Assembly (NCBI GenBank): GCA_900404475.1
Contig: OUQQ01000024.1
Coordinates: 1 to 64,000, forward strand
Direction of reading: 5' to 3'
From: Spongospora subterranea
Lineage: Eukaryota; Endomyxa; Phytomyxea; Plasmodiophorida; Plasmodiophoridae
DNA length: 64,000 nt
This document shows positions 10,205 to 21,739 of the stretch, piece after piece. Below the pieces are notes generated by a model. That model had not been told where the DNA came from. It ran no database searches and saw only the letters and a program-made list of their open reading frames with translations. The position numbers and the translations under genes are program-made. Every line of letters starts with the position of its first letter. The first letter of the stretch is position 1.

Positions 10205-11534
10205 CTACTGGATATCATAGATAGTCGATTCCTCAATATCATGTCCAACGAGAATATAGGAGGCGTCAGTTGCAATTCCGCATTGATTGTCCTTGTTCCT
10301 GGCCATCTTGAGATATCCTTGATCGCCCCAGGACGGTCCCCACGAATTCTTAACTATCCAATAATCACCATCCTCGTCTGTCCCATATCCCTAAACCCAA
10401 GCCCATTGATCAATCATGGCTGTATCGGTGGTGGCCTTTCCTGACCCACGTACCACTGCCAGAACGCCATGGTCGAGTTGTTCCGGCTGGTTCTTGCACT
10501 CAATGTTATTATAGATACCGCCGCTGTACATCTGGAATTCTGCCATGAAAAAACCACCCGTTTAGTTAAAAAAATGAATAAGACTGCTGTTCAAAGAAAT
10601 GGTTATATGGAAAATCCACACCCGTGATTGGATAAAAACTGAGACAATAACTATAGCTAAAGCCGACAGAACTAAAATGGACAAGACTTTTGGGTGGTAA
10701 GAATAACAGCCACATGGATAATCCTTAGGTCGTATCTGATGGCGAATTGAAATGGATGAGGAGCGTACCAAAGCTGCTAGCATCGATGGCGACGGAAACG
10801 GTAGGGTGAACGGCCAAAGCGCTTTGCAGTGCCCTCTCGTCGAACTCGTCGATATTGACAAATGAGGCGAATCGTGCCAGTTTATGGTACTCCTTATCGC
10901 GACAGCGGTGCCCACTTGTTGCTTCATACGGGTACGCCTTCTCGCCCTCGGCCCCCCGGTCAATAACGTATCGGAAGGCCTCCGACATTTCTCCACCGGT
11001 ATTGCAATCATCGATTCCGCCTTCGACGCAATCCACCAACTGCTGCTCAGACAATTCAATCAGCTCTCCTGTAGCTTTAGCATGAGCTCCCTCCATTGAT
11101 CCCGTTGCCGAGAATGTCCAACAGCTCCCACATTGCTTTTGATCTTTCACTCTGGTCACCATCCCCTTTTCCCTCCAGTCGATATGATCTGGGAGTTTAA
11201 CGCCTTCTTTCGCAACATGGGTGAAGTCTGAGTGCTGCTTGCCTTTATATCGATATCCGCCTCCCCGCCATGCTTTGAACTCGTGCTCGGCCAGGTCTGC
11301 GAACTGATTTACTCCCAAAGAGAACTGTTTGAGACCGCGCAAGTAGTCGAAGTTGTGCTCCTCAATGCGAACAATATTCTCTTTGAACTGTTTGAATCGG
11401 GCGGCATGCTCTTCTTCACTGGTGTATGTTTTGTCGAATTTACGCTTGAACTGATCAAAGAGATCTTCTGGCGTAATGGCGGTTACCGCAATCACCACCA
11501 GAGACAAGATGAACAAAGGCAGCAACAACCTCAT
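10205..11534 (-). CDS. Cathepsin L-type papain-family cysteine protease
   Basis: Exons 10769-11534, 10454-10539 and 10205-10390 (minus) sum to 346 codons, about 345 aa. The ATG at 11534 starts a signal peptide ([19 protein letters not shown]), followed by an I29 propeptide with ERFNIN-like spacing and GVNQFADL. The mature enzyme begins near [11 protein letters not shown]. The oxyanion Gln and catalytic Cys are in QCGSCWTFS, the His in [11 protein letters not shown], and the Asn in [13 protein letters not shown]. All catalytic residues are present, so an active lysosomal or secreted endopeptidase is expected. The His codon and the following GYG lie in different exons, joined across a GTG|GTACGT intron. 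The first intron is about 230 nt. Cathepsin B is excluded by the absence of an occluding loop and by the ERFNIN-type propeptide. Confidence 0.95.
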
Positions 11535-12108
11535 TGCCAAATAAGGTCCCGATAATGATGTATGGGGATATTTCTCAAAAAGAATCTTAATACGGCTCGT
11601 GCCCAATTAAGGGGGATCGGACGGCACGGGAACTATCAAGATCAGCCGTCAACCGAATCTAGGGCCTGCTGGATAAATAAGTCTCCCAATTTCCCTTCCT
11701 GTCTGTAGTGCCTGTTCACTACTTCACCTGCCGTAAACATTGACTGGTGCAGGATTCACCTTGAATGGTGAACGACCCTAATGTTGCTTGGCGCATATCT
11801 GACATGATCTCAAATCGATCGAACGAAATCGACATCGGTAGAATCCTCAAACGATCTACTCATGTCATTTGTCTTAGCAACAATCAATAACATTGCACAG
11901 GAAAAAAATATCGGCTAGTTATTTGCTGCAAAAATTAATACAACGATTGAGGTCTCATTCTATTCGGTTGATTTGATATTAGCCAACACCGGATCATTTT
12001 TGAAATGACGACATATATTGTGAAGGGAAAATTCCAAGATGACCAATCCGCCGTGGTTACGCCCAAAGGCCCAACCCGTCATAATCGTCTTGACTTGGGT
12101 TGCGACAC
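11535..12108. other. Intergenic, no gene seen
   Basis: The space between the divergent cathepsin L and ubiquitin-fold genes presumably holds both promoters. I see no repeat or RNA gene, and no clear TATA element near either start. Confidence 0.5.
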
Positions 12109-12512
12109 ATGACAACCGACCTGGGCGTCTCGGCAGACTACGTCAGGGTCAAGCGCCAGACGCAGACGGTTTTTGTGCGATGCTCGTTGACGGCACCGCT
12201 ATCGAACTTGAAGGAGAGATTAGGCCAGGCAATCGATAAGCCGGGATCCGATATCCGCCTGCACCGTACCCTGGATGAGGGCGAGCCACCGCTGAATGAG
12301 ACTCTTACCCCGACCGAATTGTCCATTGGTAATGATCAGCAAATATACTATGTCCTCAAAATACCGTCTCAAGGATATGCAGGCGAGTAGATATTGTATG
12401 GTCAAATTGATTTCTAACTGAAACATGTTCAGACGACGAAGATCCGATTTTCGAAACGCCATCAGCGGAACCCATCTCGTTTGGTGAAACCACGCAAACA
12501 GTATCTAATTAA
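12109..12512 (+). CDS. Elongin-B-like ubiquitin-fold protein
   Basis: Exons 12109-12382 and 12433-12512 give 117 aa. The core YVRVKRQTQTVFV...LSNLKERLGQAIDKP...LHRTLDEGE..LNETLTPTELSI matches small ubiquitin-fold proteins related to elongin B (the plant and protist MYIRVKR type). After an acidic DDEDPIFE stretch the protein ends in ETTQTVSN. The frame only joins correctly if the intron begins with GC rather than GT (GCAG|GCGAGT) and ends at TTCAG, giving a 50 nt intron of the usual size with a CTAAC branch site. A GT donor nearby would give a basic, unrelated tail. Elongin B works with elongin C in cullin-2/5 ubiquitin ligases; that role here is inference. A start further upstream is possible. 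Confidence 0.75.
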
Positions 12513-12540
12513 CTTATACCATAACTTTATATGATCTCGG

Positions 12541-14337
12541 TCAGAAGTGAACCCAATCGTTATTAGAGTTTGATAGATCGGACTTCTTCTGATCACTGCT
12601 TGATTGGGCATAACTGGACTGAGGTAGATTGAATTGCATCATTGGGTCGAATGACTTCAGTAGATCCTCTTGCTTGTGTGCCTGTCGCTGCTGCGGTGAC
12701 GGGGTGATTGTGCCAAATGTTGCTTGATTTAGCATTGATCCTGATGTGGCCGACCAGGTTGAACCAACCGAATCTCCCTTCTTGCGTGCCCCAGATGACT
12801 TTTCACGCGCAGGCGCCGGAATGTCATCGCTTTCACTGTTACGTGAACTATCTGTTTCTTCTACTGGCTTGCTTGGCTTAGATACCGGTTTCTTCGCTTT
12901 CCCTTTGTTGTTTTTGTTTCGATTGACTTCCTTTTCTTGGCTCGAATCGCTTTCCGACGAATCCGTTTCGGAATCTGATGAAGAATTTTCTTCTTTAGAT
13001 TTTGTTTGAACGGGGAGCGGTTTAACGGCTTTTTTGGACTTGTTAACTTTCTTCACTTTAGGCGTTTCTCCTCGCTGCAAGGCCTCCAGGTAGTCAACAA
13101 CGGTGAGGATGTCCGGACGCTGATCAGGACTGGGAATAACTGTAATCAACAACAGATACATTTCGATCATGAAAATAGCGTACTCCTCCTGAAAGATTTG
13201 TTTCAGCAGATTGATGAACCCGGCGGTGAAATGAGACGTTTTCGGGAAGGGTACTGATGACGAATTTGTTCCGCTTTGAAATGGTTGTTTCAAAAACGCT
13301 ACTGTGAAGATGATACATCCGACGGCCTAGACACTTGAATAATAAATGTTACTGATTGGAAACCTGTACAATTCAAGAGTACCCAAACATCTGCCTTAGG
13401 CCCCACCACTCGTCGCTGCCATAGATTCGCCATCTCTGAATATGCCGAAATGAATTTCAGAGCATTGGTAAATGGACGGCAACTATGAACCTGGAGCCCG
13501 GTATGATGGAGTTGTATATTGCTGAATTAACTCTTCTTCCATAGTGATTTCCTCTTTAGTCGAATAGGCTTTCACACGAGTGGTACAACTGCCAAAATCG
13601 CACAGCTTCCATAACTTCTCTCTGGACAAGAGAATATTGTCCAGCTTCAGATCCCGATGGCAAATTGGAACAGGTTGTGTGTGAAGCACTCTGACGGCTT
13701 TGCAAATATCTACTGCGATAGATAACACCTATTGAAGCCTTAGCACCACTGTCAACATTTCAAAAGCGGTTTGAACCTGCGATTCTGGAAGCACGACTCC
13801 ATGGAGTTCATCCAAATATTTCGTCAATGTCCCTCCAGGACAGAATTCCTAAGAATTTAGATTAAGAAACTATCGGCTGGTCATCAATTGTGGTAAGCTA
13901 CCATAATCACAAAATATTCCGTTGGAGATCGATGCCCGTCCTTCCTCGGCCTTTTGACGATTGAATGGGCTTTGTAACTGATGATATACGGCGATGCACA
14001 TGTTTTCTAAGCAATTTTCCCCTCAGTCTCAATGTCGCAGGCGTAGCTTAGTCGATACATTCGCATACCATTACTGAGATTTCTTCCTCAGCGTTTCGGG
14101 CTATCTCCGAATCCTGATCACAAGCACTTTTAACACGGTCACGCGAGCACATAAGATGTTTACCGCAGCGAGAATTCGCTTCATCGCATATGGCTTCATG
14201 GTTGATTCCTCAATGACCTTGAATACGACCGCGAATCCGCCCTCACCTAGCTGTTTCTCGATTTTGAATTTTTGTCCATGGACTTCGACGATGGCGCCGA
14301 TAACGCCAGAGACGTTTCCGGTCTGGGCATTTCCCAT
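12541..14337 (-). CDS. NAK-family protein kinase (AAK1/GAK/Ark1 type)
   Basis: Eight exons can be placed (14164-14337, 14069-14113, 13902-14006, 13777-13848, 13491-13728, 13383-13435, 13184-13326, 12541-13129). They sum to 473 codons, about 472 aa. The kinase shows a glycine loop GEGGFAVVF, VAIK-type lysine in YAMKRI, EFCPGGTL, catalytic HRDLKLDNIL, CDFGSCTT, a RAPEM activation-loop end, KADVWAVGC and DPDQRPDI. These features, especially DFGS and the missing APE alanine context, fit the NAK family, which phosphorylates clathrin adaptor mu subunits in endocytosis. The N-terminus MGNAQT suits N-myristoylation. The C-terminal ~170 residues are Ser/Lys rich and contain DLLKSFDP, resembling clathrin/adaptor-binding peptides. 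All seven introns are 48-62 nt. Confidence 0.93.
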
Positions 14338-15097
14338 TGCCGGTGCCGGGCTCTATTATTCAGCCACAGCACTACAGCCCGCTTGTGCCCAGCGTCGAAG
14401 ATTTTTCCGAAAAGCAATGGCGACCTGGGATCGATCGTATTCCCTAAATCTTGGTGGCGATCCTATCTTCCTTCCCCGATCACAGATGGTTTCGTAATGT
14501 GATCGGTCTAAACCCAACACCCCCCCTGGCTATACTGTCATTACATCATTAACGATTCCTGTATAGAGAGGCTGCTCCACCCCCAACACCCCAAACACCC
14601 CAACACCGCTATAACAAGCGACACAGCGAATAATGGGCCACGCCGCTCCCCACTTCACGATCTTAACGGGGTCGTCTTAATATAGGGCGACACATTATAT
14701 TTTAGGTGATCGCTGATAATCCCCAACCTCAACGGTTATCGATTCTACCCAGGGCATTATCAGTTTCTAGGACCATAATCGTACTGAAATATTGTCGAGC
14801 GAGTTGCGAACGAACCCCCGATGGATTCTAACACAACTTCCCCCTATTGCTGTATTATTGTTGACAATGGAAGCCTTTCCTATGGAGAATATGGATAAAA
14901 TACCACTTCATTTATCGCCCCTTGAGTTTTTGTTGATTCGAGAGCAATATCGGTTCGGACCTTGCTCCGAAAGAATGCGTTTTGTCTCCAATGATCAATC
15001 CGCCCATCTGCAATTGAATATTAATCCAAGTCACACTGACCTTGTATCATCGCCAGCTCATCACAGAAAACGTGGCTCTTCCCCCCAACCAGAACAA
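14338..15097. other. Intergenic, no gene seen
   Basis: A C-rich stretch (CCCCAACACCCC repeats near 14515-14600) lies upstream of the NAK kinase start. No coding frame with family support was found. Confidence 0.5.
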
Positions 15098-17720
15098 TGA
15101 ACCGGTCGGGTAAATATGGCGCCCAGGATGGGACCAGCTCCCTTGATCAGCGTATAGACCGGATCAAAAGCCAGATAAAGTGCAACATCTCGTCGATGAC
15201 TGACGCCCCCGTTTTATCCACAAGTCGGTGATGACGAGATCTTTTTTACTGTAATGCAGTTGAACTGGGTTCAGGATGGTATGAGATGGCTGAAAACGTT
15301 ATTGCTGTTGGGCGATTCGCAGCTGTTGAGAACACTGCTCCTGTGCAGATGGAGAAGAATGTCGCCTTACAAGCTGGCAGAAAAGCGTCAGGTTCTGAAC
15401 ACTGTCGTGCCGTCGGTTGAAGCTGAGACGACAATATAGGGACGCTGTGGGATCAGGAAAATGATGAGATTTCTGTCCGCGCCTTACTTGAAGAAGGCAA
15501 GCTGAACCTTAGCTTGCGATTACTGCAGGGCTATATGCAGTTGGTCATGAACTGGGACCAATTTCAGTGCGAAATTAAAGTATGACCTACCCACACCCAA
15601 CATAGTGTTCCGCTATGAATTATCGGTTCAGAAACTTTCTATTCTGTCGGGATTGGCGGAAGCGAAAATCAGCGATACGTATGGAGAAAACGGAGGTTTT
15701 GTTCTGGTATTGAGTTCTTGGGGTCAGTTGTAGGGAATTTGAGATAGCTTGTGGTCAACTACTGCGTTGCGCCATCGATCATGTCGAGGCGCTGCAAATT
15801 CTCGACATCCCATGTTTAATCAAACATTGCCACGACGTAATTCAACAAGGAATTGACGCCGAGAACTATGGCAAATTCTGGTAGAATTCAAATTTTCCTA
15901 TCACCGACCCAATCTGAATTCGTTTTTGATAGCGAAAACCAGGAAGGAATGCAGAAATCCACTATCCTGTACTATCTGAGTAGCGTCGCTCGGCATCTCG
16001 AAGAGGTCCCAGCCAATACCTGAACTACCGATTCCTCTAGTGAACAGATTTCATAGGTGGATGAGGAGCGCGTTATCGAAATTTTGGATGGGCATCAAAT
16101 GGTTCCGCTGGTGGGCCAATACATTCTCCAGCAGATGAGCTCATATCTGAGCGGGCAGGATGTGCTCCAGGGCGTTGTGTTCCTTGTCGCTGTCTTCAAC
16201 TGCGAGGCATTCATAGTCGATATTGTACCGCTCGCTATAGCCGAGTCGTTGATATGCTGAAATGTCTGATACATAGGATAAATATACCAGCCCAGAAACT
16301 ATGGCCATTATGATTGAGTTGAAAGGTAAAATTCTAGAGCCGTGCTTGGCCTCGGCAACCGAGCAGAACTTTCGACGGGAATTGCGACTGTTTCTGGACC
16401 GAATCAACCAGTATATTCGAAAAAAACGATAAACTCGCTTTCAACCATGATTATAGACAAAGCGAAACAGGCTATCACAATATGGCCAATCTGTGATAGA
16501 GGAATCGTTCACAAAAAGTTTCTGGCCGAATCCTTCTCCAATAGTTAACTCAGTCATGTTTCTATGTGTTATGGTTTATGCTCGTCGCCTGATTTTGGGA
16601 ACCGCTTGTGCCCTTCAACACAATTTATACGCTGCTGAGCGTCTCCAACGGTGGAAAACGCCCTCCCTCTCTTAGTCGAGTGCATCAAGAGCAAGCGCCT
16701 GATGTTTCTTGATCTCCACAGACTTGAAAAAGCGAAATTCGGCCATGTTCTCGATTCAATCTCGTAGTAAACCTCAATTTTACAGGCGTGAATTCCCTTC
16801 ATGTCTTGAGTACCCTTGTTGATAATGCCATCGACGCAATGTTGTCGCTTTTGACGTCCGAGGAGATGGCAGAACATGAAGTCGAAGTGGTCAACCACCA
16901 CAAAGTTTCTGACACCGATCTGGTAGAACTGTTTTCTGGCGCAACACGCCAAGATACAAATGTCATAGTGAGGATAAAGATGACAATGATGAAGAGACAC
17001 GGGCCTGAACTTCCGATACCTGCACGACCTTCAAGTATCAAAGAACTTCTTAAAGCTCCACGAAGGACGTTATGGATCAAGAAAATGCATTGTTTGTTGA
17101 TCGTGGTATTGCACCTTAGCCGATGAAATTTCTGCCCATGAGTTTGGCAAACTCGCCAAGCACTATCTGGACTTGGACAGCGAGGAGGGTCTAAAGCAGC
17201 GGAAAGATGGTCAGCTATATTCGCTCAAAGTTGCAGAGGTGACAATCTTCGTCAACTTAAGTTATCGGAGATTGGACATAGATTCTATTCCGGCGAAGGC
17301 GCCAATGACGCTCATCTTCTGCGTACGGTCTGGCGAAGGTCGTAGAAGAACCCAGTTCGAAAAGGTGCAACAGAATGCGTTGATGCGCCATTCAACAGTG
17401 ACTTCGTGCCCGTTCGAAGACTTGTCTTTGTATTCTTTTTTCGATTTCAAGTTCGGGCCGACCCTCGGCCTCATTTGTCCGAAGCATGCCGTTGGTACGA
17501 TCGATACGTTCTGCCGAATGGTATCCATTCAGATACGCCGATGACATATACCAAACGTTATGAAGCCATCCCTTTGCCGCTGAGCTGTCCCGTCACCCTC
17601 GATCGTCGATGGGGTCATCGACGATCGAAGTCTTCTGAGAGTTTGCCGGCCGTAGGCGGTTATCTATGGGAGCTGGTTCGGGAGAGCGCTGTTCATTCGC
17701 GATCAACATTCTCTTAACTA
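15098..17720 (+). CDS. Probable multi-exon gene, product unrecognised
   Basis: Many short plus-strand exons seem plausible but I could not assemble a full frame. A likely start is the ATG at 15098 (MNRSGKYGAQDGTSS...IDRIKSQIK). Coding-like blocks include ALLEEGKLNLSLRLL (about 15475-15520), LRCAIDHVEALQILDIPCL (about 15755-15810) and STILYYLSSVARHLEE. The last of these splices with a 50 nt intron to VDEERVIEILDGHQMVPL near 16060. Later blocks are VENALPLLVECIKSKRLMF near 16650 and SAHEFGKLAKHYLDLDSEE near 17130-17190. The leucine-rich helical character suggests an alpha-solenoid scaffold. No known domain is recognised, and parts may be degenerate. Confidence 0.4.
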
Positions 17721-17792
17721 AAATATTCAGCAAGTAATCGAAGACATGAGCAGGGATTTGCTAATGCTCCGCAACGAATGTCGTCTACATGT

Positions 17793-18342
17793 GTCGAGAT
17801 ACAATGCTCCAATCTAGTTAAGGTGGAAGCCATCACCTGAAGTCATTCATTGCGGAGCATTAGAAATTTCTTGCTCGTGTCTTCGTTCACTTGCTGGATA
17901 TTCTGGTTCCATTATTGCCAGGGCGCGACTCCAACGCTTCTATCGACGGTGCAACGACGTTGTCCATGGAATTACCGCCGTATTTCCGTTCCTTCCATAC
18001 ATCGTGCACCATTGTCACTGATATGTTCATTTGGAACGGGACAATAACAGCCGGGTCAGGTACAATGACATATGGTTCGATGATACCATCGGCATTGCCA
18101 ATCGTGCCCAAATGAGGAGATTCGAAAGGACGATTTCGGCGACAGCTCCTGCACTTGCATACAACCTGTGATTACAATCAATGCTTCTCTTAGTATCGTT
18201 TTCAAAGATCATGTAGTTAAACCGCCCATATCCGGGTCGAGATACAATGCCCCAGTCAAGTCAAGGTGGACGCCATCACCTGACTGCGGAGCATTAGCAA
18301 AATTCCTGTTCATGTCTTCGTTCACTTGCTGGATCTTCTGGT
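17793..18342. repeat. Diverged direct duplication of ~110 bp
   Basis: The segment at 17793-17906 is repeated at 18236-18342. Both share GTCGAGATACAATG, CCATCACCTGA, TGCGGAGCATTAG and GTCTTCGTTCACTTGCTGGA. On the minus strand the right copy is part of an 81-codon frame (QQVNEDMNRNF...LDLTGALYLDP), whereas the left copy is broken by stops. This suggests a duplicated gene fragment in decay. Confidence 0.65.
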
Positions 18343-18420
18343 CGAACTTCTGGCCAAGAGACATATTGTTCGCGAATAACCAGAGCTCGCCTGAACCAGC
18401 TCGCATAGATGACCGTCGAC

Positions 18421-18686
18421 GACGGTGACGATTGCCATCTCTGGCGCTAGTCACGAAACATCATATGTACACGCGTCATCAACCACTGGTCGACCTATGA
18501 GTTAGGTACACGCGTCTATGGCCGACGGTGACGATTGCCACCTCTGGCAGTACTGTAGTTACTAACGAAACATCATATGTACACGCGTCATCAACCACTG
18601 GTCGACCTATGAGTTAGGTACACGCGTCTGGACGATAGGGTCAACCACTGGTCGACGTATGAGTTAGGTACACGCGTCTATGGCCG
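18421..18686. repeat. Minisatellite with ~103 bp nested units
   Basis: Two near-complete units and one partial unit. Each unit carries GACGGTGACGATTGCCA, ACGAAACATCATATG, TACACGCGTCATC, CCACTGGTCGAC and TATGAGTTAGGTACACGCGTC. The core palindromes ACGCGT and GTCGAC recur five and three times. No frame runs through it. Confidence 0.85.
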
Positions 18687-18689
18687 TCA

Positions 18690-19165
18690 ATACATTCGAT
18701 TGTGGTTATTTATTTATTAACTTCATCGAGCGCATCGCGAATAACCGGAACAGCGGCGATCAGAGATCATCGAATAACTATGGGGGGCCCTATGATCGGA
18801 ATGGAAAAATGGTGGCTTTCTTATTATAGGACCAATGGTCTTCGGATTGATACCATGTCTCCGTATCATTCCAACCACGTCGCGTCTTTCTTCAAGAACT
18901 TTGGGCATAAGGTCGACCTCACCCATTGTCGAGAGATTACGAGTTGTCATAATATCTGGCTGTTGAATATCTCAGGTGATGCATAAAGTTTCCGATAACT
19001 TTTTAAACGCTGGTCCCGGGTTGTTGGCTGCATATGCCGTCTACGTTTGGGGAAACGCCGAATTCGATCGTGAAACACGCAAGCACTGGAATTAGGGCTT
19101 CTAAAAGCCTGCCCTGCGCTATCAGCCTCAATACATATATCTGTTTCGAGTTGATTTGCGGTCAT
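18690..19165 (-). other. Possible coding fragments, product unknown
   Basis: An ATG at 19165 opens a 72-codon frame (MTANQLETDICIEAD...). A second frame at 18723-18950 reads LSTMGEVDLMPKVLEERRD and GMIRRHGINPKTIGPII, with protein-like composition. No joining that gives a complete protein was found, and no family is recognised. They may belong to a minus-strand gene disrupted by the neighbouring repeats. Confidence 0.2.
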
Positions 19166-19508
19166 TGTATCGGTTCATTTGAGTTCAGAAGCCAGAAATG
19201 ATCTCTGTTTTTTTACAAACGCTGAACCGGGAGAACGCGTTTTTGAATTTTTCCTCCACAATTTTCGACCAGTGGGCTCTTTCCCAGTTGTGTTTTGGCA
19301 ATGCGAATACGATATCACCCGTTGGACATGTCACTATTTACTTCCGACCAATGGTCATGGCCAATCCTAAACTATCAGGCGTATCTGGCCTGAAAAGACA
19401 CCGGTTGGGACCAATTCTCATCGTGGGTCTCCTCCAATCGTTCTAGGGTCGGTCGTGTTAACAGTTTATGGTTATTATGTGTATTCGGGCAATCCCCAAA
19501 GCCAGTTA

Positions 19509-21169
19509 TCATAATGTTATCGTCAGCACCGTTTGCTCTCGAGTGCTCTCTCCATCCCAATCGGGATCGCCACGATTGTCCATAAACCGTTTCCACATAC
19601 GACGCCCTGTGGTTGTCAATTTGAACCTGGAGAGCGAGTCCTGATTCAACAGCTGCACTATCTCTGATCGAGCGTCCTCGAACAGGGTCGAATCGATCAG
19701 GCCTTCTTGACAGGTCGGAACAGTTAGGTCGTCGCCCTGGCCGGGTTCAATATGTGAGAATCGTCGTGATAGTTGCCCGGCGACATCCGATGCGATGTTG
19801 ATCTGAATGGCGTTAACAGCGAGACGAGCGCATCGGGACGCAAACGCAATGAACCTGGCAAGGGGATCCGCTAACGATGTAGGTCTCGTAGATGCGAACC
19901 GCCTCGATCCTGAGGGATTCCCCGTCGGCGAACACCAAATGTTGACAGCCGTCGATCACGCACGTGGTCGGCGCTTTTCCTTCCGCGATTGCTGACGCGC
20001 TTCTAACACATCGAATATGGTATTCCAACGCCGCTCGCCAGAACAGTAGATTCTCCACCTACACCATAGGGTGAGTATGATCGAGATCAACGATAAGATA
20101 ACGACTTGAATGACATTAATACCGCGAATTCCGATTCCAAAAAACTAAGAAACGCATTGAATCGTTTAGGTCGCACGAGAAACTGGTCGAGCAAAGCGGC
20201 GCCGTTGGCGTTGAAGTTTGTGTAGATCGGGAGAAACGAGGTTCGAAATGGAGCAACAACACCAATCCAGAATGAGACATGACTACCAGCTAAGAACAGA
20301 TTCACAGCCCAGTTCCAATCGTTGATGTCAAACTGGAACGAGGCGGCGTAGAGAAAAGTGCCGATGGAATACGAAATTATGGAGAAGAGCAAGCCGCGTT
20401 TGACGCCGTATGGATCGTCAACGGCCCTGAGCAGAAAGGCGATGGCCCAGGTCGTGAACAGCGACAACGACAGCTTGGCAATCGTGACGTCGATATAGAC
20501 CAGACACCCTGACCAGTAGCTGGAATGGCGACACTGAAAAGCGGACACGGTGATCAGCAACGGATGGCGCCAGAACAGGGCTAGGGCCGGTACGGCCACA
20601 GCAGACAGGTTTGCGATCACGAACAGGATTGCCGCTCGTCGGGTCAGGATCGCGCTCCAAAACCAGATCGCGCCCAGTCGACGATATTGCCCTCGGCTAA
20701 AGCTACCGCTGTCGTTGGAGAAGCTGAAACGTCGGCGCTGTTCGCCGGCGAGTACGACCTGAATCTTGGTCAGCTTGGACTTAGCGTGTAGGGTCACAAG
20801 CTGGAGAACGAACCCATCGACAGCAATGGTACCGCTTATAAGGACCAGGAACCAGAACGGGGCGGTCGTTCGAGTCCAAAATATTTCCATGGCGATTCCC
20901 AACCATAAGGCGACGACGAGAGCGGTATAGGATAGCGTTGTGGACATGGGGTTCCAGGCCTGAATTGGGATCCGCCCCCTTCGCTGCCAATACGAATACA
21001 GGATGATCGGCATGTAAAGCGTGAAGAGGAACTGGGCGGTGTAGTAGGATTGGGTCGTTATCCAAGTCATGATAGACAAGAGGAGGAACCCTGTGTTAAA
21101 CTCTCTTGGGACCTCCTCAACGATTGATCTTGTCGCTGTAACTGTCGATAAAAGGGGCCTGATCGTCAT
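19509..21169 (-). CDS. Multi-transmembrane receptor fused to an RGS domain (copy 2)
   Basis: Exons 20123-21169, 19855-20058 and 19509-19802 (minus) join in frame, each a whole number of codons; the visible part is about 514 aa. Exon 1 has repeated hydrophobic helices (TGFLLLSIMTWITTQ, LVVALWLGIAMEIFW, WAVNLFLAGSHVSFWIGVV). It then enters an RGS domain: RFNAFLSFLESEFA, spliced GCG|GTATTA to VENLLFWRAALEYHI. The domain continues through RIYETYIVSGSPCQ, spliced to INIASDVAGQ, and ends with LFEDARSEIVQLLNQDSLSRF. This is the complete helix pattern of an RGS fold, better conserved than in the first copy. The first in-frame ATG is at 21169, but one transmembrane helix may be encoded further upstream (21170-21590). 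It is expected to act at the plasma membrane as a G-alpha GTPase activator with sensor function. Confidence 0.85.
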
Positions 21170-21735
21170 ATCCCAACTTCAGGTACACTCGTTCATTTCG
21201 GTTTGATCTTTGGGTTTATTTCCGTTCATCAATCGGCCAAGTTAAAAGAGAAGGCGTTCCATATTGATTAATACTTCATCAAACGATTCCGAAATAAAGC
21301 GAACTTCGTCTGCAAATAATGACATATCTTTCTTGGCCCCAGAAGACAACACTATCATTCACCGGGTAAAGGGCCATATTCCGACCAACGGCAACGGCAA
21401 ACGGGGGACCGGGGTCGGTCACCGCATTAAGGAACTCTTGTAGTCGACGACGACGAATTGTTTCAGCAATGATCAAGTAGGATGGTGGAAACTGAAGACG
21501 ACGATGTGTACGCCCTCGAATGAATGTGACAGAGACGATGGCCCCCGTTAAAGCTATCAAAGACAAGACACGCTTGTTGAGCTAATCCGTTGGATGGCAT
21601 GGGACCTGGCGCAATGATGACGTCAAAAGGGGGGGTGATCCCAATCACACACAACACCATTGTGTCGATTTCAACCTGATCGACACTCTGATGGAACGGG
21701 TCCTTATCACAACGACCAGGGTTTATGCCCAATGG
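21170..21735 (-). other. Candidate 5' exons of the second 7TM-RGS gene
   Basis: A minus-strand frame at about 21300-21590 reads NKRVLSLIALTGAIVSVTFI, a good transmembrane helix, followed by a basic stretch and RRRRLQEFLNAV. It could supply the first helix of the receptor, but I could not fix a splice pair joining it in frame to the exon at 21169. Confidence 0.35.
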
Positions 21736-21739
21736 CGCA

